Of a DNA stretch of 64,000 bases, positions 23,942 through 36,055 are shown piece by piece; the stretch's first letter is position 1; each line of letters opens with the position of its first letter. Both the position numbers and the translations under genes were made by a program. This stretch comes from Papaver somniferum (Eukaryota > Streptophyta > Magnoliopsida > Ranunculales > Papaveraceae), in the NCBI RefSeq assembly GCF_003573695.1, contig NC_039359.1:121031849-121095848 (forward strand), read 5' to 3'. Below the pieces are notes generated by a model that was not told the DNA's origin, ran no database searches, and saw only the letters and a list, made by a program, of their open reading frames with translations.

Positions 23942-24716
23942 TTTGACGGACCAGAAAATTACGCCTTTGGTGCGTTGCCCCGCAGGCCGTAACTTCCCCG
24001 GTACTCCATGATGAAGCTACGATCATGGCCTTAAAGTTAGGCAAATGCATGTCCATTCGCCTTTGCAAGCATGCTTGTGGAGCATGATGCAACTAACTTA
24101 GCTTCCACACCATTCCAACTTACCCTTGTTCCGTGAAGGGTTTCTTTAGAAAACATGGACTCCTCTTGAGATAAATTACGACACTCGGGTTTTTGCCTAT
24201 GTCGAACGACTTGATTAGAAGTATGAGCATCCACTGAATGAAATGCAACTTGCCTCATAAAGTTTGGCCAAAATCATATCTTGCGTCGAGCTACCGAGCC
24301 AGATGATATGAGAGGACAGAATATCGCAATCATCTCACAATTAGATGATATGAGCGACAAAGTGCGGGACCGGCAAAGCTGCAACTCAATGCGGCTGCCT
24401 ACATACCCTTCCCTAGTCTAAAGGGATCAAGCACAGACCGTAGTTCATCCTCGAAGGGACAGAAACTTAAACCAACTCGATTGTAAGGTCGTGGCCTAAC
24501 AATAATGGTAATGGCCTGGTCCGCATAGGTCATTCCGTCAAGATGTACAATGATTATGCGTCATCGAGGCCGCGATATGGCATAGTGATGCCTAAGCATC
24601 AAATGCTTTCTTCGAAAGGCTACACAACTATAAATGAGCCTTAGGCATCATTTATACTCTTCCGGCTAAGCTATGAAACTTACTTGGTACATAGTCCGCA
24701 TATGCACCTTCAACCA
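23942..24716 (-). repeat. M-family LTR 4
   Basis: Begins TTTGACGG (terminal TG mutated) and ends CAACCA. A palindrome with a TATA-like box on both strands lies at 24629-24656. Confidence 0.75.
24629..24656. promoter_or_regulatory. Palindromic double TATA box in M LTR
   Basis: Arms TATAAATGA and TCATTTATA flank a GCC-TTA-GGC core, giving a TATA-like box on each strand at the same spot. The minus-strand box fits the element's sense and would be its promoter. LTRs 5 and 7 keep the palindrome, while LTRs 1 and 3 have a weaker form. Confidence 0.45.
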
Positions 24717-25929
24717 ACTACCCCTCCCTATATATATCTTAATGTAATTTCTACAAGTATGCAAAGGGGACCAAAATGACATGCCTGCTTCACTGTTCAT
24801 CGCAATCATTGTGTTCATCCGCAATGATTGCGTTACTTCGCAATGATTGTGTTCATCCTCAATGATTGCGTACAATGATTGCGCAACACTCGTTCGGCCA
24901 GCGCTTTTTGGCCTGATGCACAATGATTGTGCGATATTAGCTCTTGGCCAACAGCCTCCATAATACACAATGATTACGCTGCAATATCGAGGCCACCTAC
25001 CCAACTGTCCTAATGCATCATGATGATGCAACATTGGACTTTTGCCAATATGTCAACGCAATGTGCCTTCCTTGGAACAAAATATGGCCCCGAGCCAAAT
25101 GTATATCACTATGCAAAGGAATCTTTGGATGAAGCTTCATCACAAGAAAATGGCGCATCTTTTCGCATGCGCCATGCTAAAAATACGGGGTGTTACATCA
25201 TCACATCCTTCAAAGAATTTCGTCATCAAAATTCAAAATCAAAGCTATTGTGGACAATCTCTTCGGTTTGGATTTCCTGAGCAAAAGTCCCATACCAGAT
25301 GCTCAGAAATCACGGGTTTCTTCAATTTATCGTGAACAACAATTTAGACCTTCTGAGCAACCATACCATACTGCCTGCCGAGGAATCCAAAGGTGCCCAC
25401 AACAATACCAAGAATCGCAATTGGCCAGTGCCAAGAGGATATCTCGACCAGGTACCCTAAATGGCGTCCCATTCCACCACCCAAGAATCCTTAAAGTTCA
25501 CAAGTCTGAAGATGTCATCGAAATGACAAGATTTTAGCGCAGTACTGTGTGGAACAACTTCCAGTTTCCCACCGTCCCTGACAGTCATCCAGGTTGACAC
25601 TCGTAAGTGGTATGCTAGCCGGGCCTAACAACGTACACTATTGGCCAGTTTCCGACGTGTGGGGATGACCAGTCCCATTGTATACCCACCATCCCAGACG
25701 GTCTTCCAGATATCCACTCATAAGTGGATACCACTTAGGCCAGACAGACTCACAACACATGTACAAGCTCAACTCGATTCGCAAAGTGACTGTCATAGCA
25801 GTTGCCAACTCTTTCCGCTCAAAAGTTGGCCTACTCTCCAACTTTAAGTTTCCATTAAGGAAAATACTCGTGGACAAGTCCACTCCGCACAGTCCCTAGA
25901 GTTTTCTCGGAACTTGCTCTGATACCATC
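24717..25929 (-). mobile_element. M-family internal region, unit 4
   Basis: Non-coding interior between shared LTRs 4 and 5. Its hairpin near 25162 has one changed arm base. The primer-site side reads TGGTATCAGAGC on the minus strand, next to the mutated LTR end. Confidence 0.7.
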
Positions 25930-26696
25930 TTTGACGGACCAGAAAATTACGCTTTTGGCGCGTTGCCCCGCAGGCCGTAACTTCCCCGGTGCTCCATGAT
26001 GAAGCTACGATCAGGGCCTTAAAGTTAGGCAAATGCACGTCCATTCTCCTTTGCAAGCATGCTTGTGGAGCATGATGCAACTAACTTAGCTTCCACACTG
26101 TTCCAACTTACCCTTGTTCCGCGAAGGGTGTCTTTAGAAAACATGGACTCCTCTTGAGCTAAATTACGACACTCGGGTTTTTGCCTATGTCGAACGACTT
26201 GATTGGAAGTATGAGCATCCACTGACTGGAATGCAACTTTCCTCATCAAGTTTGGCCACAATCATATCTTGCTTCGAGCTACCGAGCCAGATGATATGAG
26301 AGGCTAGAATGTCGCAATCATCTAGATGATATGAGAGATAAAGTGCTGGACTGGCAATGCTGCAACTCATTGCGGCTTCCTACCTACCCTTCCCTAGTCT
26401 AAAGGGATCAAGCACAGACTGTAGTTCATCCTCGAAGGGACAGAAACTTAAACCAACTCGATTGCAAGGCCGTGGCTAACAATAATGGTAATGGCCTGGT
26501 CCGCATAGGCCATTTCGTCAAGATGCACAATGATTATGCGTCATCGGGGCCACGATATGGCATAGTGATGCCTAAGCATCAAATGCTTTCTTCGAAAGGC
26601 TACACAACTATAAATGAGCCTTAGGCATCATTTATACTCTTCCGGCTAATCTATGAAGCTTACTTGGTACATAGTCCGCATATGCACCTTCAACCA
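25930..26696 (-). repeat. M-family LTR 5
   Basis: Begins TTTGACGG like LTR 4, so LTRs 4 and 5 probably descend from one another by array expansion. Confidence 0.75.
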
Positions 26697-27316
26697 ACTA
26701 CCCCTCCCTATATATGTCTTAATGGAATTTCTACAAGTATGGAAAGGGGACCAAAATGACATGCTTATTTCACTGTTCATCGCAATGATTGCATACAATG
26801 ATTGCGCAACACTCGTTCGGCCAACCCTTTCTGCCCTGATGCACAATGATTGTGCGATATTAGCTCTAGGCCAACAGTCTCCATATTACACAATGATTAC
26901 GCTGCAATCTCGAGACCACCTACCCAACTGGTCTAATGTATCATGATGATGCAACATTGGAATTTTGCCAATATACCTACGCAATGTACCTTCCTTGGAA
27001 CCAAATATGTCCCCGAGCCAAATGCATCTCACTATGCAAAGGAAGCTTCATCACAAGCAAATGGCGCATCTTTTAGCATGTGCCATGCTTAAAACACGGG
27101 GTGTTACATTATCACACCCTTCAAATAATTTCGTCCTCGAAATTCAAAATCAAAGCTATTGTGGACAATCTCTTCGGTTTGGATTTCCTGAGAAAAAGTC
27201 CCATACCAGATGCTCAGAAATCACGAGTTTCTTCAATTTATCGTGAACAACAATTTAAACCTTCTGGAAACCGTCCCATACCACCTGTCCAGGAATCCAA
27301 AGGTGCCCACAACAAT
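26697..27316 (-). mobile_element. M-family internal region, unit 5, truncated
   Basis: Follows the usual layout up to CCCACAACAAT and then breaks off. About 600 bp that should lead to the primer site are missing. A few T bases join it to a fragment of element A's LTR. Confidence 0.75.
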
Positions 27317-28018
27317 TTAAACCTAGGGTTTATCTGTGGGATACAAATTTATCCTTTGATATACTTTTCTGTGTGAGATAGATCTGTTTATTATCAAGTC
27401 TGTGATTTTGGGTTGCAGCAACTCTTGTTTGTGGGTGAGATCAGCTAAGGGAATCAAGTGCGCAGTATCCTGCTGGGATCAGAGGTGTAGGAGTACAACT
27501 GTACCTTGGACCGGTGGGAGACTGATTGGGATTCAACTATAGTCCAGTTTGAAGTTAGCTTGGAGTAGGCTAGTGTCTGTAGCGGCTTAATACAGTGTGT
27601 ATTCAATTTGGACTAGGTCCCGGGGTTTTTCTGCGATTGCGGTTTCCTCGTTAACAAAACTTCTGATGTCTGTGTTATTTCTTTTCCGCATTATATTTTA
27701 TATAATTGAAATAATACAGGTTTTGCGTTCGTGATCATCAATTGGAAATCCAACCTTTGGTTGTTGATTGATATTGATTGATCCTTGGACATTGGTCTTT
27801 GGTACCGTCCAAGTTATTCCTTGTATTTGATTAATACTCGTTATTGATTTTACCTTGAGTAAAAATCAAATCAAGAGAGAGATATTAACTCCTTGAGATA
27901 CTTTTATCTAGATTGAGTCTGACTGTCTAGTTGATTCTCTAGCAAAGTATTTCGGAGTTAGTCCATACAGATTGCTAAGCGAAATATTGGGTGGTGTTCT
28001 TAGACCCCCGCTTTTTCA
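27317..28018 (+). repeat. Duplicated 3' fragment of element A's LTR
   Basis: About 700 bp almost identical to 20035-20736, ending in the same terminal TTTTTCA followed by TGAAG. The offset is a constant 7,282 bp, and it has no LTR start, primer site or polypurine tract of its own. It is a copied DNA segment, not an independent insertion. Confidence 0.85.
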
Positions 28019-28061
28019 TGAAGCTTACTTGGTACATAGTATGCATATGCACCTTCAACAA
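28019..28061 (-). repeat. M-family LTR 6 fragment (copied junction)
   Basis: Repeats the TGAAG junction and right end of LTR 2 (20737-20779) at an offset of 7,282 bp. Confidence 0.8.
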
Positions 28062-29267
28062 ACTACCCCTCCCTATATATGTCTTAATGGAATTTCTACA
28101 AGTATGGAAAGTGGACCAAAATGATATGCCTGCTTCACTGTTCATCGCAATGATTGTGTTCATCCGCAATGATTTCGTTACTTCGCAATGATTGTGTTCA
28201 TCCGCAATGATTGCGTACAATGATTGTGCAACACTCGTTCGGCTAGCCCTCTCTGGCCTGATGCACAATTATTGAGCGATATTAGCTCTAGGCCAATAGC
28301 CTCCATAATACACAATGATTACGCTGCAATTTCGAGGCCCCTACCCAACTGGCCTAATGCATCATGATGATGCAACATTGGAATTTTGCCAATATACCTA
28401 CGCAACGTACCTTCCTTGGAACCAAATATGTCCCCGAGCCAAATGCATCTCACTATGCAAAGGAAGTTTTGGATGAAGCTTCATCACAAGAAAATGGCGC
28501 ATCTTTTAGCATGCGCCATGCTAAAAACACGGGGTGCTACATTATCACACCCTTTAAAGAATTTCGTCCTCGAAATTCAAAATCAAAGCTATTCTGGACA
28601 ATCTCTTCGGTTTGAATTTCCTGCGCAGAAGTCCCATACCAGATGCTCAGAAATCACGGGTTTCTTCAATTTATCGTGAACAACAATTTAGACCTTCTGA
28701 GAAACCATCCCATACCACCTGTCCAGGAATCCAAAGGTGCCCACAACAATACCAAGAATCGCAATTGGCCAGTGCCAAGAGGATATCTCGATCAGGTATC
28801 CTAAATGGCGTCACATACCACCACCCAAGAATCCTTAAAGTTCACAAGGTTGAAGATGTCATCCAAATGACAAGATTTTATCAGTACTGTGTGGAACAAT
28901 TTCCAGTTTCCTACCGTCCCTGACGGTCATCCAGGTTGCCACTCGTAAGTGGGATGCTAGCCGGGCCTGACAACGCACACTATTGGCCAGTTACCGACGT
29001 GTGGGGATGATCAGTCCCATTGCCTACCCACCGTCCCAGACGGTATTCCGGATATCCACTCGTAAGTGGGATGCCACTTAAGCCAGAAAAACTCACAGCA
29101 CATGTATAAGATCGATTCGCAAAGTAACTGGCATAGCAGTTGCCAACTCTTTCTGCGCAAAAGTTGGCCTACTCTCCAACTTTAAGTTTCCATTAAGTAA
29201 AATACTCGTGGACAAGTCCACTCCGCATAGTCCCAAGAGTTTTCTCCGAACTTGCTCTGATACCAAC
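28062..29267 (-). mobile_element. M-family internal region, unit 6
   Basis: The first 700 bp (to about 28760) are near-identical to unit 2; the rest resembles a different M unit. Perfect tRNA-iMet primer complement at 29254-29265. Hairpin near 28504. No coding evidence. Confidence 0.75.
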
Positions 29268-30156
29268 TGTGACGGACCGGAAAATTACGCCTTTGGTGCG
29301 TTTCCCCGCAAGCCGTAACTTCCCCGGTGCGCCATGATGAAGCTACGATCAGGGCCTTAAAGCTAGGAAAATGCACGTCCATTCGCCTTTGCAAGCATGC
29401 TCATGGAGCATGATGCGGATAACTTAGCTTCCACACCGTTCCAACTTACCCTTGTTCCGCGAAGGGTTTCTTTAGAAAACAAAACTTCCCTAAAACGGCA
29501 AAAACGGCCTTTTGAGGCCCTAAATGATGGAATTTGGATAAATTCTGTTGACCAAGATCCCCATGACTTGATTTTTTGGCCGTTTTCCATCAAAATGGAC
29601 TCCTCTTGAGCTAAATTACGACACTCGGTTTTTTGCCTATGTCGAAATCCTTGATAGGAAATATGATCATCCACTGACTGGAATGCAACTTGCCTCATCA
29701 AGTTTGGCCAAAATCATCTCTTGCGTCGAGTTACCGAGCCAGATAATATGAGAGGCCCGAATGTCGCAATCATCTCACAATTAGATGATATGAGCGACAA
29801 AGTGCTGGACCGACAATGCTGCAACTCATTGCGGCTGTCTACGTACCCTTCCCTAGTATAAAGGGATCAAGCACAAACCGTAGTTCATTCTCTAAGGGAC
29901 ATAAACTTAAACCAACTCGATTGCAAGGCCGTGGCCTAACAATAATGGTAATCGTCTGGTCCGTATAGGCCATTCCGTCAAGATGCATAATGATTATGCG
30001 TCATCGGGTCCGCGATATGGCATAGTGATGCCTAAGCATCAAATGCCCTCTTCGAAAGGCTACACAACTATAAATGAGCCTTAGGCATCATTTATACTCT
30101 TCCGGCTAAGCTTTGAAGCTTACTTGGTACATAGTCCGCATATGCACCTTCAACCA
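29268..30156 (-). repeat. M-family LTR 7 (long variant)
   Basis: TGTGACGG to CAACCA, with the same extra roughly 110-bp block near 29480-29590 as LTR 1, absent from LTRs 2-5. Confidence 0.75.
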
Positions 30157-30633
30157 ACTACCCCTCCCTATATATGTCTTAATGGAATTTATACAAGTAT
30201 GGAAAGGGACCAAAATGACATGCCTTCTTCACTGTTCATCACAATGATTGTGTTCATCCGCAATGATTGCGTTTCTTCGCAATGATTATGTTCATCCAAA
30301 ATGATTGCGTACAATGATTGCGCAACACTCGTTCGCCCAGCCCTTTCTGGCCTGATGCACAATGATTGTGCGACATTGGATCTAGGCCAATAGCCTCCAT
30401 AATACACAATGATTACGCTGCAATCTCGAGGCCACCTACCCAACTGGCCTAATGCATCATGATGATGCAATATTGGACTTTTTCCAATATGCCTACGCAA
30501 TGTGCCTTCCTTGGCACCAAATATGGACCCGAGCCAAATGCATCTCACTATGCAAAGGAAGCTTTGGATGAAGCTTCATCACAAGCAAATGACGCATCTT
30601 TTAGCATGTGTCATGCTAAAAATACGGGGTGTT
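30157..30633 (-). mobile_element. M-family internal region, unit 7, truncated
   Basis: Starts normally, includes the hairpin near 30599 (arms intact, loop TGT), then breaks off after CGGGGTGTTA into unrelated sequence. This is the right end of the array. Confidence 0.7.
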
Positions 30634-31540
30634 ATTATAAATCAAGATATAGTTCTGATCTATTAAATATGACAACAAACTTGATATAACAAAACTTGTG
30701 TGTTTGATCGAGGATGCTCTAACAACCCCATAACGGCTTGCCATTTTAGAGGTTTGAAATTTTTATGAATATATGAAGTCAACTAATGCCTATTTGATTA
30801 CAAAATCGATGTCCAGTAAAGTGGAGGTTCATATATTCGATCTCTCTTTGTAAATGAAAGAGTGAGCTTTTGATTTTCGCTAATGGGAATGTTAGTGTTA
30901 CTTTTATAATGAATAAGTAACCAGGAGCAACAAAATATATACTATCTAACCAATTAATATGAAATGTAAGATATGTAAGATCTAACGGTTATGTAAATCA
31001 TCTTTATCGAATTAGTAATGTCCACAAAATTGAGTCAAGCATCAATACTCCCTCTCAAAGAATCACCTTCCAACTAAACGACCTCGAAATAGACTTTTCA
31101 AAAACTTTTTTCTCTTGTGGATTGACACTGTTGAAAGGGTTATTTGATACCAGACCGACACGTCCAAACCACAACAATGACTACACCTTTTCCTGAAATA
31201 GTAAGAGAGAGAGAGACATGCTTTCCATTGTACTACCTTCCTACTTTTATAGGCTCTCCCTAAGTTTCTCTTTTCCATGACATCATGCCACATGTCTTTA
31301 AAATCTTGTTATTTACCCTTATTGTCATTTCCCCTATTATAACCTTTAACTTTCCTTTAATTCCTCATTTATCCTTTATGTTTATGGACATATGCATGGA
31401 GATTTGGGCTTTAGTTCCCAAGTCCCCATATTACTTCATGGACTTGGCCTCTCCTTAGGGGCTACCTTGTCCCATTAGAGGGTAGTTATTTTTTCATACA
31501 TCAACAGATACTAGTTTAGACTTCCCCCTGGCTCAGTGTT
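30634..31540. other. Intergenic, probably old transposon DNA
   Basis: No supported gene. AT-rich, with short GA microsatellite runs near 31205 and a TTTGATACCAGACC stretch near 31144 whose minus strand resembles a primer-binding site. I could not define LTR ends. Confidence 0.35.
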
Positions 31541-32650
31541 AACAGTCCCAACAGTGAAGCGCCAAGATGGCGCATTACCGAAGCCAGTGGCCTGACCAAT
31601 GATGCTGCATAACCCAACAATGTAGCGCCATCGTGGATGAGACAAGAAAGGCTACTTAGCACATGCAATATTATGCGATAATGTTGCATATCCTTGATTC
31701 AGAGTTTTCCCAGCTCAAGGAAGGAATTAGGGATGCAATGCAAGTCATGGAATGACTTAAGAATCGACCCAAGCATTGGCCTAGGCGTGGACAATGCATA
31801 TGCAACCGTGGCGTTGGCAAATGCGATATTGTTGTCCATTGCTCGGGAAAAAAAATGCAAGTGATGCACCTAAAGTATGAAGCTGGACCAAGAAGCAAGG
31901 ATAGAATTGATTATTATTAATTTACTCGGATGTTGGCATCCAAATGAGCTATGGAGTTGGACCAAGCAGCAAGGATAGAATTGATTATTATGAATTTACT
32001 CGGATGTTGGCCGGGATAATTGTAGCGTCATCATAGACGTGCATTGGTATAGGCCAAGTTGATTGTAGCGCCATCATAGATGTACACAGGCTCATGCCAA
32101 GTTGAGTGTAATGTAATGTTAGTTGGATATTGGTTCCGGTTGTCAGTTACATGTTGTGTGTGCATCACACGCATGCCAAAGAAAAGGAGTTTGTTGAGAC
32201 GGTTATAAAGAGGCTTTATAACCGAGTTTGGCATTCCCTAACCGTTAAAAAAAGTGTGGCATAATTCTTCAAGCCAGCACAAAAGCTAGCAGTTAAAAAG
32301 GCATTGTCGCGGTTAGGATAATTGCCAATGGATAGATGGATGTTCATAGGTTGTGCAATCAGTTGCACACAGATTGGCTTGGTTCTTGGCATTACAAATA
32401 GGCCATAGAACTTCTACAAGTGCATGTCTTCAAGGATAGAGGAACCACATTGCAGTAGAGAGTGTCTTTTAGGCTCGTAGAGAGAATAAGCTTATAAGCC
32501 CGTTGGTTGGACATAATTTTGTAGTCTTCCCCTGAGCTAATGAAAGAGAGTTTGTTGGCTTAAAGAATTGTCTATGTGTTATATTGATTCAAAAGTACTC
32601 CCGAAATTCTTTGAAGCATAAGCATGATATTAACCCCTCTTTGTGGTATA
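31541..32650. repeat. LTR-like repeat, copy 1
   Basis: About 1.1 kb similar over its length to 51895-52815 (shared blocks include GATGAGACAAGAAAGGCTAC and TTAACCCCTCTTTGT). It holds two internal duplications: about 55 bp repeated at 31885-31937 and 31957-32010, and about 40 bp repeated at 32024-32063 and 32066-32105. A TATA palindrome is at 32200-32224. Length and promoter-like feature suggest a retrotransposon LTR, but the TG/CA ends are unclear. Confidence 0.5.
32200..32224. promoter_or_regulatory. Palindrome with TATA box in LTR-like repeat
   Basis: Perfect 11-bp arms CGGTTATAAAG and CTTTATAACCG with loop AGG. The other copy, at 52532-52556, keeps 10-bp arms with a different loop, so the arms have resisted mutation more than the loop. 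Confidence 0.5.
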
Positions 32651-33510
32651 TGAGGTACAATTGAAGGAAAAGAGAAAATCTAAATAAGTCTTTCGTTGCA
32701 TAACTCAAGATAGTGTTGATGTTAGCAAAGGTGCAAATTCATATGGCTAAAGTGCTAGTTGGTGATAAGAGATCACTGAACCACAGTACTGTCGGGTCAT
32801 AGTTACGCAGAAAATTTGCTTGCAGCATTCATAGATGTGACACTCAGTAAATACAACATTTCCCAATTTTGAAGATTAGTCAGCAGGACGATACTCAGCA
32901 TTACTACTAATAGGCTACCAATGTACCAGAGTTGTACCAAATCTCATATAAGACATGACAATTTCCAATTTGTCTCGAATTTTGTACTCTCCCACGACCA
33001 CTAGCACCCTTATCAACGGTGTTGGTTTTTGGGTGTGTTCCTGAAGGTGTATCTAGAATCGGCCGGACCTTCTAGTCCTCCAGCAATGTGAGTGCCATGT
33101 GATGTGGGCCCTTATTTAAATGCTGATGCCAAATTGCTAATCAGAGTAAAATGCCCATCAAAATGCCGCAGATTGAAAATGTTTTTCACAACCTGAACAA
33201 GAATTTTTTCACATTGAAAGGAACAAAATTCAGAGAATTTGAATTTTTTAACTGTCACTCCGATTTCCAAGCTAAACCATACACCAAATGGGAAAACAAA
33301 AACAAAACAAACAAACAAAAAAAACATGAAAGAAAACAAAAGAGAAAAAGGAATCAGTCCATCACCCAACAAGATTTCATTTGATTCGTCCGTCAAAAAT
33401 AAAACCATCGTTTTAAAAGAAAAAATCTGTTGAGAATCTGAATCGAGAAAGAAGAAGAAGGAGAATGCGTGTGTTTCTCTCATAAGAATCTCAACCATTT
33501 TTTTACTGAA
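32651..33510. other. Intergenic and upstream region of the ubiquitin-like gene
   Basis: No gene supported. Contains an A-rich stretch with AAAC repeats (33290-33350) and a GAAGAA-rich purine run (33450-33470), typical of plant 5' flanks. Confidence 0.5.
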
Positions 33511-33518
33511 ATAATAAA

Positions 33519-33530
33519 CATAAATATAAA
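33519..33530 (+). promoter_or_regulatory. Possible TATA box of the ubiquitin-like gene
   Basis: CATAAATATAAA about 75-85 bp before the chosen start codon, preceded by AT-rich sequence. Placement is plausible for transcription starting near 33555, but the region has other AT-rich stretches. Confidence 0.3.
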
Positions 33531-33602
33531 TCAAACAAAACCAAGAAATCAAACTTCATTTTTTTTTTCGTTTCTTGATTTTATTTAGAGAGAAGAAGAA
33601 GA

Positions 33603-36055
33603 ATGCGACGAAGTTTCGATTGCGGACCTAGATTTTCTTTAATCGAGAGACGTAGAACCAGCGTTTCTCTACCGTTTAGTCCTTTCATTAATGAACATCA
33701 TAGTGCCATTACACCTTATGAAAGGCTTCCTTCTCATGTTTCTATTAAGCTCCAAATCATCAAATTGGATGGTTCTTCCTTCGGTAATTAATTGGATTTT
33801 TATTTTGGTTTTGGTTTTGATTTTTTACTGTGAATTTTGATTTGGATTTTGTGTTTTTACAGATGTTCATATCAGAAGGAATGCTACAGTTGGAGAACTT
33901 AAACAAGCAGTGGAGGATGTATTCACATTATCTTCTTCTTCCATGGGCAATCGGGGTCTGATTTCTTGGTATTGTTATATCATGTCACATCTTTAATGTT
34001 TTGGTTTTTAGTTATGTTAAACAAATTGTTGTCTGTAGTTTGGGTTGAATTGAGTGAAATGCAACACAAAATCAAATTTAGGGTTTTACATTTTGAATTC
34101 AGAAGTTTCATTTTACTAACGTACATGTGAATGATTATTGAAGGAAATTGGGGGAGAATGACAAAGTTTTGAGTACTTTAGGTACATTTAAGGTTGATTG
34201 TTTGCATTGAGATTATAGTAACTGGCCTCCATTTAGGTACATTTGGTTACATTAAATGTATTGTCGATTATGTGCCATTTGTGAACCTTGGAATTCGTTG
34301 TCCTGGTCGTTGTCTATATTTTGGATTATGTTTGTTTTTCAAAGACTTCAACTGAATGTCGATCCGGATTTTTCAGGTCACATGTCTGGGGCCATTTCTG
34401 CTTATCATTTGAAAATCAGAAGTTACTGAATGACAAGGGTACTCTTGAAAGCTTTTTGATCAGGGATGGTGATCAGGTTATTGCTTGTTCTTACACACAT
34501 TTTCGTTTTTACGCCAATCATATGACAATTGGTGGAATATGATATTTTTCCAATTTACTAATCTTATTTACACAAGTAAACGAGGCTAACGCAATCTGCA
34601 GATTATATCTTCACTAGTTTGTTTGCATAACCATGACATTCTAATTGTTTTTCATTATTTCTGATGAGTTGGACAAAGATTTGCACATTGCCGCAATGTT
34701 TTAGATGATTAGATCTGTGATAATAAGACATTGATTTGCCACATTGTTTTAAGATGAACAAAGTACTGGCTCCTTTACAACATATATGCCAACCATAGAT
34801 CATTAGTTGGCAGATTTCCTCTCCTTGGAATGTTTTACTTCTGTTTCTTCAATTGACTTTTGAACACCCAGTTTAGCAATGAACGTGCATCCATCAGATT
34901 TAGGTTACCAAATTCTGTTCATTATTTTACTATGCAAGTAACTAATTTGAGTTACGTGACCTTACCTGCAAAATAGTAGATTATATTATGTTTGAGATAC
35001 TATTGAGGCTATGTTAAGGATATGACAGGATTACTACCGTCATGATACATGCAATGGAATGTTGTCATGCTTTAGGATAAATTCGTTGTATATTTTTGGA
35101 GTGCTGCATTCTTCCGTTAGTTCCTAATGATCCAAATGGGGTTTATGGAAAGAAGCACTTAGGTTTTTCTGTAGAAAACACGGGTTTAAAACCTTGGAAA
35201 CTAGGTCACGTGGTTTTATTGAAGTTTTGTTCAATTATGGGGACGCTGATACTTAAATTTTATAGATAGCAAGGGTGCCTTGGTGCACAAAGGAGCAGTG
35301 AGTACTCGGCATCAATTTTCCATGTTTGTAAATGCTTCATCTGTGTCACATTTTTGTCTATATAAAATGCAGTATTCTCAAACTCTGCTACTATCTTGTT
35401 CTTTTCCTGTTTTCTCACGTAAGTATTCGTTGATGGCTTTTTCTTGTATCAGACTTCAATTTCCTTGTCTCGTGTTAATTTTTTACCCTGTATGTGCAGC
35501 TTCATTTTCTTCGGCATCTGTCTACAAATTTTAACCGCATACAGAAATCGAAAAGTCTGAGTGCTAGCAAGAAAAACATTAGGTAAGGAATTTCTACAGC
35601 TTCATTTTCAGACATTCTTTGTTAATCAGACTTCAGAGTACAAGTATTCAGATAATGATTAGTTCTCAATCTTACTGTGTTGTTCAATAACTGATAATCA
35701 TATCACTGACATTTCCCATTTCCGGTCTAAGGTTATTTCTTTTAATCTTATCAGCAGGTCGACATTCTTGGAACCAGGTATTTGTGAAGAAGAGAAAGAA
35801 GACACTGGTTGGGTCGATGTTATCAGTGATGCTGCAGAGGCGAATGATAAGGATGACTGCACTGAAGATAATATAGAGAAAGAGATGATTAAGCCACCTG
35901 CAGAGTTCAAATTGTCTAATATTTTTAAGGGCTGGCTCTGGAACTCAAGATCTTGCTTTGCAGGAAATTCTCGATCGCGTCACACAGGTCGGTATTCGAG
36001 AATGTCAAGGAAATTCTTAAAAATGGAGCCTAGAATCCAACGTGCACGAGTTTAA
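33603..36055 (+). CDS. U11/U12 snRNP 25 kDa-like ubiquitin-domain protein
   Basis: Five exons join in frame into 255 codons: 33603-33783, 33863-33968, 34377-34476, 35500-35582 and 35758-36055, all with GT-AG introns. Residues about 46-137 form the ubiquitin-like domain of the U11/U12-25K (SNRNP25) family, with the family's ISWSHVWGHFCLSFENQKL block followed by a GDQ-LHFLRHLS strand. In the minor spliceosome the true 25K protein belongs to the U11/U12 di-snRNP. Plants also have longer paralogues with an YERLPSH leader and a C-terminal tail like this one, so the exact role is uncertain. The tail has an acidic segment (about 165-200), then FKLSNIFKGWLW and a basic end. The ATG follows a purine-rich leader and is the first in frame. 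It converges with the zinc-ribbon gene to its right. I see no defect. Confidence 0.85.

Noticed and set aside
30189..30548. 119-codon minus-strand frame in M unit 7
   Set aside because: In sense orientation for the element, but other units break it with stops or length changes and it spans the palindrome cluster.
33112..33552. 146-codon minus-strand frame upstream of the ubiquitin-like gene
   Set aside because: Very Phe-rich, caused by A- and GAA-rich DNA of the opposite strand; no domain and it overlaps the likely promoter.
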